Source: Corydoras sp. C115
Lineage: Eukaryota; Chordata; Actinopteri; Siluriformes; Callichthyidae
Direction: 5' to 3'
Length of the DNA: 64,000 bases
NCBI GenBank assembly: GCA_019802505.1
Contig: JAFMOC010000383.1
Location: forward strand, 371,001-435,000
Positions 39,541 to 53,179 of this stretch are shown piece by piece. Under the pieces are notes generated by a model. The model made no database searches. It was given only the letters and a program-made list of their open reading frames with translations, and had not been told where the DNA came from. Made by a program: the position numbers and the translations under genes. Every line of letters begins with the position of its first letter. The first letter of the stretch is position 1.

Positions 39541-42500
39541 TTTTTTTCAGACTGCCAAAGACAATTTTCCATTTAATGTAAGTTTAATGGACAATAAAGT
39601 TTTATTCTATTCTATTCTATTCTAGAGTATTAGTGCCAGAAGGGCCAAATACATCAACCTCTATTGGGTACGCGCAGTATATTGCCAAAAGTATTTGCCT
39701 GTCTGCCTTCACATGAGCATGTGTCAATCAATCACTTATTACTTAAATGCTGTGCTTTATTATCATTTCCATTTGGTCATTTATTGGACACTTTTATCCA
39801 AAGCGACTTACAGGGTGAACAAAGGGTTAATCATAACATCCCTGGAGCAATGAGGGTTAAGGGTCTTGCTCAAGGAGCCACATTGGTAACTTCAGTGGAC
39901 CTGGGATTTGAACCCCCAACCTTCAGATTGATAGCCCAACACCCTGACCACTGAGCTACTGCTCCTCCCAGCTCTAACTGCTTTCCTTGTCTGTTTCTTT
40001 TGAGGTGTGGCCAGTTTCCAGGAGGTGTAGTCAGACTTCATCCATGACTCCATTAGAAACACTAATGATCCAAACAATTACAGAATCACAGTAACGGTGA
40101 ATAAATCGCATTCTATGAAGCACTTCACATCACCAAATCACACCAGGCAACAAGCAAAGCTCACCGCAAGTCCTACAAGTACAGCGCAAGACGAGGCCTC
40201 AAGCGCTGCCATGGCATTGTTTAGAAGGTTAATCAGAATAATCATACAGAATAAAGCTGCAATTCCCTCTCAACACGTTTAATTATGGTTTTTAATGAAC
40301 ACACATCAGAACCTATATTACAATCTCTTATATTCAGTTTCCATTAAGCACAAAGCATTTGCACCAAGGGGGACATAATCAGTTTTGGACACCTCATAAT
40401 CACACAGTCTGTACAGCGCTGCCTGGCCGCTAAAGGAGGACAAGCCCCTCACTGAGCCTCGGTCCTCACAAGGTTTCTTTCTTAAAAACTGACTCGACCA
40501 GGTTTTTTTTTTTTTTTTTTTACTCACTGTTGCTTCAGCTTGATCTTTGGGGGTTAAGGTCTAAAACACTGAAGATGTCATGAATGGACCATCTTAAAAA
40601 ATACTATAAAATTAATGAAGTTCATCATTAATACAGTTATTATTAATCCACAGCCTAAAGGAGGACGAGCCCCCCCACTGAGCCTCGGTCCTCACAAGGT
40701 TTCTTTCTTAAAAACTGACTCGACCAGGGGGCTTTTTCCCCCCCCCCCCTGTTGCTTCAGCTTGATCTTTGTGGGTTAAGGTCTAAAACACTGAAGATGT
40801 CTTGAATGTACCACCTTAAAAAGTACTATAAAATTAATGAACTTCATCATTCATTCATTCATTCATTATCTCCCGCTTTATCCTCTATTAGGGTCATGGG
40901 GGGGGTTCCCCATGCCCATCCAGGGGAGAACATCTCGGGCGCTGGGCAGATACACCCAGGACAGGACGCCAATCCATCGCTGGGCACACACTCACTCACA
41001 CAATCACACTCTATGGGGCAATTTTGAGAATTCAATTGACTTGATCCATGTTTTTGGACTGTGGGAGGAAACCGGAGAACCCGGAGGAAACCCACGCAGA
41101 CACGGGGAGAATATGGAAACTCCACCCAGATGGGGATTCGAACCGGGAATCCCTAGCGCTGAGAGGCGAACGTGGTAACCACTAAGCCACCGTGCCGCCA
41201 ACTTCATAATTAATACAGTTATTAGTAATCCACAGCCTAAAGGAGGACGAGCCCCCCACTGAACCTCGGTCCTCACAAGGTTTCTTTCTTAAAAACCGAC
41301 TCGACCAGGGTCTTTTTTTACTCACTGTTGCTTCAGCTTGATCTTTGGCCTAAAACACTGAAGATGTCTTGAATGTACCATCTTAAAAAGTACTATAAAA
41401 TTAATGAACTTCATCATTAATACAGTTATTAGTAATCCTCAGCCTCTCCATCACATCCCAAAGGCAAACACTGATCAACCAAACCAAACAGCAGCCTTAT
41501 AAGTACTAAATATAAGCCTTATATATACAGCCATTTTATGATCAGCAGCAGCAACTAATTAGCTTTTCATAAAAAACAAATATGTTAAAAAAAAAAAAAT
41601 TTTAAATGTTAAAAATGATACCTACTCACAGGAGGTCTAACAGATTAACTTGAGGTTTTATTGCTGAATTAAGGTTAAGTGATGTAGCAGTCTAAATGCC
41701 TCACATTATAGAGGGACCCCTCTGTCCAAGCATGGCAACCTGCCTCACTGGGCACATGTGATGGGTGGGAGCCTGCATTGGGAATGCCCCCTCGGTCACT
41801 GTAAGAACAGGATCCATGTGTATCCAGAAGTGTTTTACAAATACCAGAAAACAATATTCAAAGACACCTGTGAAACGTTGTATCTGGTAAATTGGGGCAG
41901 GTGAGGGGTGCACCTGGCCGAACCTTGTAGATGGGCAGTGAGGGGACTGGATATGAACAATCGCCCTGACACACCAGGGGTGTCTTGTGAGATTGGTCTG
42001 CATATCCGTGTCTCAAGCTGTTGCAAATATCACACAGAGGTGAATCAACATACACTATCTGGAACAAAAATAAGAGGACAGGCTTTTTTTTTTTTTTTTT
42101 TTTAAATAAGAAGACAGGCTTTTTTCCACAGAAACGGGTACTGAATAAGCACGTCATCATGAATTTCGGATAAATGTTTACATTCAACAGTGGAAGTCCA
42201 TTTTCATTCCAGCATAACTGTCACAATGGTGTGAGGGAGGTTGGTGTGGAAAATCCTGACTAGCCGGCACCAAATATGACCTGAACCTCACTGTGGAACT
42301 AGAACGCACACATACCAGGCTACATCTGCCAACATCTGTGTGTGATTATTCAAACTTTCACATAAATGCACAAAAAAGGATACAAAAGTTGGTTTAGTTG
42401 TGCTGCTATAGATTCATTTCTCCACCTCAGTGACACTGCTGGGATAGGAATAATGCACCAACCAAACAATACCTGCTCTGTGGTGCTACTATTGAGGTTC

Positions 42501-45500
42501 TGACCATTAGAGAACAGAGTAAAGGGGACGTACACAGTATGTACTGTAGGACTACAGTCTGGAATTGATGAACTACAAAGTCCATCTTTAGAAAGTAAGT
42601 AAAGATGCTGTAAAAAGTAATCATTCACATTTAAGAAGCAGCAATCAGAGATGGCAGGTTTTTTTTTTGCAGCTGTAATACAGTAAATGCATATAAAGCA
42701 CTTGATGCACTGTTAGTTCTATTGTCTAATAAGCAATGTATGATTAAAACATCTGCTACATTCAAAAACATGGACATGGTTCTGACATAACTAGGAGGGT
42801 AACTCCAAACTAGAGAGCCAGAGCTTAGCCAGTTCTTAATGAGCAATGTACGATGGATGGTTTGAACCAAAACCTTCATGACCTTCAAAGCTAGTCTACA
42901 ATCAGCCGACTTGTGATGCTTCAGTCCAGGAAGGCTGGCAGTCAAAAACACTAATAATGAGACCTTACAAAACATAAGCACAAGGATTAGCAGCCCTCCT
43001 GGAGTGGAGTGTCCCAGCCATGCTTATCGCTTACGCCTTCATAACTCCTCACCGAGTTTATCCGAAGAGGTAATAATGTCTGTGGGGACGCATGAGTCCA
43101 GGTCAGCATCCATAATCCCCAGAGGGTCCAGCTGAGCGACATGATGACCCCGGATCTATGAGAGATGAGGGTGTCCCCCGGAATAGCGGGGTTCAGGAAG
43201 GAAAAAGCACCACCCCCCATAAATGAGGGGCGAGATGAAGGTGAAAGGTAGGTGATGGAGATGGTGCAAATGAGGATGCGGTGTACAATGGGGATGTGGT
43301 CGACAGGTGAGGAGAAAAAGAAAGGAGAAAGAGATAGAGGAAAGGGGATGGGGGAAAGCGACAATAACACAAAACAGGCTCATTAATGGTGTTCTGCAGA
43401 GCTGTGGGGGACAGGAAACATTTCTCACCAACATGTTGGTACCCAGTAGCTACTGGGGCCTCGTCAAAATTTACACAACTGATGTTCAGTGGGTCCAGGT
43501 TGGCATTATGATGCCCCATGACCTGGAAACAAGGCAACAGCAGTCACAACGTATCACACTTACCATGCAAATTCAGGGACAACCATCAAAACCATCTTTT
43601 TTTTTTTTTTTTTTTTTTTTACACTGCCAGTCAAAAGATCATCCAAATTTTATTAAGTGAAACAATCTATAACATGATAATGAATGCTGCGTGTATCTAT
43701 GAAACATGCTGTAGACTTCGACCTGCATTTAGCCCCATCGCTTTAAATCAAGGGTGGCACGGTGGCTTAGTGTTTAGCATGTTCTTCTCTCAGCACTAGG
43801 GATTCCCAGTTCGAATCCCCATCTGGGTGGAGTTTCCATGTTCTCCCCGTGTCTGCATGGGTTTCCTCCGGGTTCCTCCCACAGTCCAAAAACATGGATC
43901 AAGTCAACTGAGTTCTCCAAATTGCCCCATATAGAGTGTGTCTGTGTGAATGAGTGTGTCCAGCGATAGATTGGCGCCCTGTCCTGGGTGTATCTGCCCA
44001 GCGCCCGAAAAGTTCTCCGCTGGATGGGCATGGGGAACCCCCCGTGACCCTAATATAATGGATGGATGGGTTTACAACAATTAAGGAGTATCAGCTTTAA
44101 CCATTAGAACTTTAAGTGTATGAAGAACTACATCCAAGATGTTTATAATCTACGAAGTGATCTTGGAAAGGGATAGGCCTCCTTGCCTAACTGCTGGGTC
44201 ATCAGGTGATGTAGACCTAATTTAGTGAAAGACAGATGATGGAAGGCACCTGCACAGTGTGGAAGGTAGAACAGGGTTACTGACGGGTTCTAAAGATACA
44301 GGTCATATAGCATCAATTCCTTTAGAATCTCCAATTTCAATTACAATTTCTTAGACTGGCAGTGTCACTAAACAAGTTAAGGGAACTTACCTTCTTATAG
44401 TGTCATTCTATGTCAAAATATACAAGAGCACAAGTCTCACAGAAATATTAATTAGAAAAACAAGATTCTTAATGCACTGCATTGGAAAAACATTTAGACA
44501 ACGTCTTAAAGAATGTGGGGTGAGTTAGAACTGGAGCATCACTCAGAAATCATAATCTGGAGTCTTTAACTCAAGTAGGTTTGTTGAGCAGGTGTGCCAG
44601 TATCTCTAGAACTTTAGTTGATTTAAATCCATCCATCCATTATCTTCCGCTTTATCCTATATTAGGGTGGCGGGGGGGGGCAATATATCACTGGATACAC
44701 ACTCACTCACACAGACACACTCTATATGGGGCAATTTGGAGAACTCAATTGACTTGATCCATGTTTTTGGACTGGGGGAGGAAACCAGAGAACCCGGAGC
44801 AAACCCACGCGGACACGGGGAGAACATGGAAACTCCACCCAGATGGGGATTCGAACCGGGAAACCCTAGTGCTGAGAGGAGAACATGCTAATCACTAAAC
44901 CACCGTGCCACCCTTGATTTAAATCCATCCATTATCTTCCGCTTTATCCTATATTAGGGTTGGGGGGGGGGGGTCCACATGCCCATCCAGGGGAGAACGT
45001 TTCGGGCGCTGGGCAGATACACCCAGGACAGGGCGCCAACCCATCGCTGGGCACACACCAACACACACAAACATACTCTACATGGGACAATTTTGGAGAA
45101 CTCAATTGACTTGATCCATGTTTTTGGACTGTGGGAGGAAACCGGAGAACCCGGAGGAAACCCACGTGGACATGGGGAGAACATGGAAACTCCACCCAGA
45201 TGGGGATTCGAACCGGGAATCCCTAATGCTGAGAGGCGAACGTGCTAAACACTAAGCCACGTGCTGCCTCTATGTTTAATAAAACTCAAAATTCATTGAC
45301 AATTTGATTGTTGGTGTATTTCTGATGCATTTCATCTCCTGTGAGAATGAATGAGTAGGTTAGTTTTAAATGTCCAGCGCAGCATTTTGTAATTATTATC
45401 TGATTTCCTTGAATTATAATGTTCTCGTTTCATCTACGTGCATCGATGGGTTAATTTCACGTTGATTGTTATTGTCCTGTTCATCTCATATTTTCTGCTA

Positions 45501-48500
45501 TTTATTCTGTAGACTTTTGTAGTACTGCATGTATACATACATATTTCTGACATCATAAGAACCACAATCCAACCTTAAAATCACGTTATTAAATTTGCAG
45601 CTGTTGAAGTAAATTAAACGTGCAATCACACCAGCTCTTAAATAAGCCTGGTGTATATACACCGGTGTGTCCTGCCACTTTTTCGGCAACATCGGTTATA
45701 AAATAAAAAAAATCACACCGCCTTTGCTGGAATTCTGTAGCTCAGCAGCGTGAAGGCTGTGACACCACTGACTTTGAAGAACTAGCAGGAGATGAAGGTC
45801 GACTCGTATGAGCCGAGTCCAAAATCAACATCTAAATTAGGGATGAGCTGCAATATTCGCTGATTCGATGATTCAATTCGGAGAACCGTAGTCGACTATG
45901 AACCTCATAGTCGAATGTACCATTTTGACCACATGGGGGTGTCCATGGCTGCTGCTAAGCATTAGTTTTTACATGAAATGTCTTTGTTTTCGTTATATAT
46001 ATAGCCTTTTGTCAAATAAAATCATCCTAATTTTTAAATGATGTGTGCGCTTTAACAATAGGCTACACATTAATAAAGCTCCCCCTGCAGTTAGTTGCAC
46101 ATTCCAAAAGTTCTAGAAAAACAAGTAAAATATATAAAAAAATATATTTTTTAAAACCACGCTTATAGCGCCATCTTGTGGTGAAATTTTAACTGATTCG
46201 ACTATCAGTCGACTATAGGGAAAATCTGACGAATCAGATTCGACTATGAAAATCCTTAGTTGAAGACACCCCTAATCTAAACAGTTAACAGGGTTTTGTT
46301 AAATATCTGTACATGGCTGTCCTACACTGTTGATGCTGCACAACCTCTCAAGGAGGAGGAGTCCCCCACTGAGTCTTGGTCCTCCCAAGGTTTCTTCCTT
46401 AAATAACATCATAAAAGGGAGTTTTTTCTTGCCACTGTCGCTTCGGCTTTCTCTATGGAGGGTTTAAAGGCTTTTCATTCTGTAAAGCTGCTTTGTGATA
46501 ATGTACTGTTGTAAAAAGTGCTATATAAATAAATGACTTGAACTTGAACTGGACAGTAGGTACTACTGTTGATCTAGTGAGCAGTAAAATCTTCATTTAC
46601 CAAATGGACTACTTGATGCCTACTGCATAATCGGACATAATAGTCATTCTCGCCTACAGCTTTTTATTTATTTATTATGTAGTAGATGGAGGGCAATTTA
46701 GAATGCAGCCATAGTCAATATACAAAGATGTCTGCTTACAATTTTCACACCAACACAAACTGTTTCTCAGTAAGGACAGGAAACTTTAAATGTTGACGGG
46801 CAGAATCACTACACAGCCAATTAGTGGACCTCTGCAGCAGTGCAACAATGAATTGATAAAATCGATAAAAATCAATTATTAAAAGTGTCGATAACGAATT
46901 TCGTTATCAATTCGTTGGGTCGTGTGTTACTTTATATTTTCGTTTAATTATCTAAAGCAGTGCTTAAATGTGCTTTCTAAATACATAGTTTGTACACAGT
47001 GGTGGTAATTAATGATCAAGCTTCACGTTTTAATTTCTTGTCAAAATATGAGTGAAGATACTGCCCTCGATGGGAGTGACAGGATGAGTTGCATTTAGAG
47101 GGGAATTAGGAACATATTACAGCGACTCAAATTTGTGTAATTTAGAATTTTTTTTCACACTATGCTACATATTGTGTCAGTGTGTGAGATTTGTGTTTAA
47201 TTGTGTTTGGGCAACTCAGATTTATTGACCTGTTTAATAATTTTTAAGTTATTTTTTTCATAACTACTGACTTGTGGTGTTCTCATTTGGATAAAAGTGT
47301 CTGCTAAATAATTAAATGTAAATGTAAAGACACGGGAAATTAAAAAAAAAAATCTGATTAATCGAAAAAAAATAATCGACCGATTAATCGATTATAAAAA
47401 TAATCGTTAGTTGCAGCCCCACTGCAGATTTTCTTCGTCAGTATGTCACAACCTTCATTTAGGTGAATACAACCTGCATTGATTACATAAGGATAAACAT
47501 TCCAGACTCATAACTACGGTCTGCAGCATCGGACACATGGTTATCGTTTAGTACCCGACATACCTGATAGGCTCTAATGAGTGACTGCACAGCCAGATGG
47601 TCCTCTACCAGCTTTTCCACATTGGGTTGCGCACCAACCAGAGGGTGAGTCAGCTCGGCCAGGCTCACGCCCAGAGGAGGAGGACTCTGGTAGGCAGTGC
47701 CTGGTGGGGCACCGGCGTTAGCATTCCTGAAGAAAATGTCCCAAGACTGAAAACGGTGGGAGAGAGAAAGAAAACCGTGAACGTCTGAGCGAGTGTGCGT
47801 GATGCAAAACAAAAACATCTTCAGCTCGTGCACAACAAAATAATCCTACGATTGAGCTCTTAATCTTTTATTTCAACAAACAAATTATGTAATTATGAAA
47901 TTCAGTACTGCTGCGTGAATCAGGCTCATCTATTTACAGTATCTGTAAAAATTTTTTTTAGAGTACCATAAAACATTTGACACCCTTTGACACTTTTTTT
48001 TTTGCTTTATTGTCCATATTCTCCACCTACTACATAGATGGACTTTGTAGTTTTACAATTCCAGACTGTAGTCCATCTGTGTTCTTTGTTGTTGTTAGTC
48101 CCCTGTTGGTTCTCTGTTCTCTATTGGTCAGGAGCATCACAGAACAGGTATCATATGGGTGGTGGATTGTTTATTGTCAGTTCTGCAGTGACAGTGATGT
48201 GGTGAGGTTTTTTTTTACTGCAGCAGTAGTTTCAGTTCTCCACTTCAGTGACACTGCTGGGATAGGAATAACGCACTGACCAAATAATTCCTGCTTTGTG
48301 GTGGTGCTATTGGGGTCCTGACCATTAGAAACACCTCAGTGACACTGCTGGGATAGGAATAATGCACCCACCAAATAATCCCTGCTCTGTGGTGGAACTA
48401 TTGCGATTCTGACCATTAGAAACACCTCAGTGACACTGCTGGGATAGGAATAATGCACTGACCAAATAATAGCTGCACTGTGGTGCTACTATTGGGGTCC

Positions 48501-51500
48501 TGACCATTAGAAACCCCTCAGTGAAACTGCTGGGATAGGACCTTTGTGCACCATACTAAGGAATCAAATCCAGGACTGTAATAAAAGTAAGGAGGGTTAG
48601 AGAGACGGCTTCATCACCATGCCTTCAGTAAAGATTTACCTCACACCCGAAACTCAGGAGAAACTAAAACAGCCTCTATGGGATGTTTAAGAGCAAAGAA
48701 AATCCAGAAAGGCCTTCTAATATCAATGCCTGTAGATTCAGACTTTGCTTTAGAGCAGTGCTTCTCAAGTAGTAGGGCACGCCCCCCTGGTGGGGGAAGG
48801 GGGGGGGGGCATAACAAGAAATCACAGAGCAAGTGATATTAAGTTTACTGAACAAACCCTCAAGAGACAACATGGAGAAATATTTAACAGAGAGAAAGGC
48901 GGAGAGAGACGAAGATAACGAGAGCAACAAAAGTCAACCGAAAACTAAATGACGAAGTGTATGTAGCGCCTGGCTTCACTGTAACTAAGGTGGGAGACGA
49001 AGAAAGACCGGCGTGTCCTCTGTGTCTTAAAATGTTGGCAGTGGACAGCATGAAGCCAAATAAATGAAGGCGTCACTTAAAGACATTACACCCCGATCAC
49101 ACTGATAACCGCTTGAGTTTTTAATCGTAAACATGACGAGTATAACCAGCAATCATCCCGCTTTATGAAAGCTGCTCCAGAAAAGCTGTGCTGCAAAACA
49201 GACGCGTTGGAGACATCAGTTCTGACTTCCTCAAAAAAAAAGAAAAAAAAAAGAAAAAAAGAAAGAAAAAAAAAGAAAAAATTGTTGTATTCGTTTTAGT
49301 TTTGTAAGTTAATAATAAATTGTGCTCCTGAATGAATGTTGCTGATGAATTAGAATTTATTATTAATTCATTCATTCGTTATCTCCCGCTTTTATCCTCT
49401 ATTAGGATCGCGGTGGGGTTCCCCATGCCCATCCAGGGGAGAACGTTTTGGGCGCTGGGCAGATACACCCAGTACCGGGCCCCAATCCATTGCTGGACAC
49501 ACACTCACTCACAAAGACACACTCTATATGGGGCAATTTGGAGAATTCAATTGACTTGATCCATGTTTTTGGACTGTGGGAGGAAACCGGAGAACCCGGA
49601 GGAAACCCACGCAGACACGGGGAGAACATGGAAACTCCACCCAGATTGGGATTCGAACCGGGAATCCCTAGCGCTGAGAGCAGAACATGCCAACCACTAA
49701 GCCACCGTGCCGCCGATTTTATTATAATTTATTGATTTTATTTCATTTTATTTTTCAGTACCAAATGCAGTCGGTTCAAAAATGTTTCTGGTTTAAATAA
49801 GGATTTCATTTGTTTCTGTTACAAACTAAAAAACAAAGTAAATAAAATGATTCTTTGTTCTCAGTTGATCTATATTACTTTCTTTTTTTGTTTTCTTTAT
49901 TGTTAATAAGGAGACATTGTTATAAAAGAGGTGAACTTATAACAAATTTATAGACAAATCATACTACAGTGGGCGTGTAAAAATACTTTATCCCATTTTG
50001 TCATGTGGGGGGGGGGGGGGGGTTTGAGGTGAGTGTGGGGGGGGGGGCACAAAATGTTTTCTTCTTCCTAGGGTGGGCTTAACAGAAAATAACTGAGAAT
50101 CACTGTTTTAGAGGCACCATTTTGTACAAAACTGCCCCAGCTGAGGATGAATCATAAAGAAAGAATCATAGCCACGTCCCTCATCGTACCACACAGCAAC
50201 CAACCCACCCACAGGGGACTGGAAGGAAGTTCCTGCCCTCGTGTGCAGTTTGTGAAAAGTTGAGATTTTAAATACAGCATGCTGAGGGGTTAGTCACACT
50301 GTACCACACTGTACCTCTGCATGTGTGCAGAGCCAAATCCAACCAAGCCCAATAAAAACACCTGGAAATATGACGGGTTGCTCAGACCTGAAGTAAGCTG
50401 TACGGAAATATAAACAATAATTTGGTGCTGGAGAGGTGCAGCTGGTCTGAACACTCACATACGAGCACAGGGAAGGTGTGTGCTGGGTTTTCTATTCTGT
50501 GTGTGATACTCATACTCTATAGATCAGTGTTAAAATGATTCCAATCTATAGATTCTTAGAGTTTTAATGAGGACCGTCAAGTTTCTCACACACAGTTCAC
50601 ATATTTTTGCTTTAATTATGGCAAGAATTAATCCATCCACCCATCCATTATCTTCCACTTTATCCTTTACTAGGGTCACGGGTGGGTTCCCCATGTCCGG
50701 TGAGAATGTCTCGGGCGCTGGGCAGATACACCCAGGACAGGACGCCAATCTATCACTGGGCAATCGCTTACTCACAGACTCAAACACACTATATGGGGCA
50801 ATTTGGCTTTTTTTTTTTTACTTTTGACTTTCCATTCATCCATTATCTTCCACTTTATCCTCTATTAGGGTCGCGGGGGGGGTTCCCCATGCCCATCCAG
50901 GGGAGGGGGTTCCCCATGGGAGGCCCAACCCGGGGAAACCCACAACACGGGTGTTTCCTTTCAGGGGCGCTCAGGCGCTGGGCAGATACACCCAGGACAG
51001 GACGCCTATCTATCACTGGGCACACACACACTCACACATACACACTCTATATGGGGCAATTTGGAGAACTCAATTGACTTGATCCATGTTTTTGGACTGT
51101 GGGAGGAAACCGGAGAACCCGGAGGAAACCCACATGGACATGGGTGTTTCCCATGCCCATCCAGGGGAGAATGTTTCAGGCGCTGGGCAGATACACCCAG
51201 GACAGGACGCCTATCTATTGCTGGGTACACACTCACTCACACAGACACACTCTATATGGGGCAATTTGGAAAACACAATTGACTTGATCATGTTTTTGGG
51301 CTGTGGGAGGAAACCGGAGAACCCGGAGGACACCCACGCGGGATTGGGATTCGAACCGGGAATCCCTAGCGCTGAGAGGAGAACGTTCTAATCATTTTAT
51401 TAAACCACCCTTGCTACCCAGTCTCCGGTTGGATTCCCGGTCCCACTAAGTGCTATGGCATAAGGCCCTCAGCCACAACAAAGTACCCCAGGTGCCATGT

Positions 51501-52960
51501 AGAGGGCTGCCCACTGCGCCGGGTACACATGCCCACATCATCAGTGTGTGTTTCACTGCAGGGATGGGTTAAATGTGGAGGAACAACTCCTCTGTGTGTA
51601 AGCAAAATAGATGACATCACGTTATCTAAGGTTAAGTGTTAGTCCCCTGAGCAAAATGGCTCTGTGAGGTAAAGCAGCCTCCCTCTGGGCCAATCATCAT
51701 CCAGCCCATTTGTTAAACCAAGGCTGCAGTCATTTACTCTTTAAGTTCTCCAATGGACTGTTTATCCAGTCAGGCAATAAAATGATACACGCTCTGATCA
51801 ATTCTGCACACACACTGCATTGACTCTAGGGCTGCAACAACGAATCGATAAAATCGATAAAAATCGATTATCCAAAGTATCGATAATGAATTTCCATTAT
51901 CGATTTCCGCGTTAATCACAATGTCGCAACCGCTTACGTCACCTGCAGCGCTTCAACAACGCTGGAAAATAATAGCGGGTTGAACAGAACAAGGCGGAAC
52001 AAGTTTACAAAACAAGTTGATAAATCTACAAATGAAACGCGGCCAACGCTGCAAACAAACTCCAGTTCAAATCCAAACTGCGAGAGCTTCACCTTCACAC
52101 AAATAAAGAACGTGTCTTAACGTCCGTCATACGAATACGTCCGTATTTCCCGGGACATGTCCGTATGTCATGTCCTGTCCCGGTTTATTTTTTAAAGTGA
52201 GGAAATGTCCAGGTTTTTAGCGGATCAATAGCAGCACGGGGGATTGACGCGCACGGCGTTAAAGTACGCGGCTTTAAATGCCCCCCCCCCCCACTTTCAG
52301 ACCGCGTCGAGACAAAAGGAAAGCCTTGCACTCGGTGTGCAAAGCAGCCACACATGTTCCGGTGTCCAATTGAAATTTCACACAAGACTGTTAACTGGCT
52401 AATTTGTTTTTTTTTTTTTTTTTTCCATAGCTGATTGTTAATTAGTTCATTTGTTAATTCATTTTTTTTCCAATAGGCTACAGAACAGACAATATTTGGT
52501 TTATTACTGAGGGCAACTGAGTGTCGTGTTATTTGGAGTTGACTTTTGTTGTTAAGTGAGGGATGTTTACATGATACATTATTTCTTTCATCGTGCTTTT
52601 CATTATTTACAGGAAATGTTAACTTAAACATTCATTCATTATCTCCCGCTTTATCCTCTTTTAAGGTCGCGGTGGGGTTCCCCATGCCCATCCAGGGGAG
52701 AACTTTTCGGGCGCTGGGCAGATAGACCCAGGACAGGGCGCCAATCCATCGCTGGGTACACACTCACACACTCAAACACACTCTATATGGGGCAATTTAG
52801 AGAACTCAATTAACTTGATCCATGTTTTTGGACTGTGGGAGGAAACCCACGCGGGCACGGGGAGGACATGGAAACTCCACCCAGATGGGGATTCGAACCG
52901 GGACTCCCTAGTGCTGAGAGGAGAACGTGCTAACCACTAAACCACCGTGCCGCTATATAA

Positions 52961-53015
<55 letters not shown>

Positions 53016-53102
53016 CATACACACACACATACATACATATACATTTTAATATATACATGTATATATATGTATATACATGTATATACACACACACATACAC
53101 AC

Positions 53103-53179
<77 letters not shown>

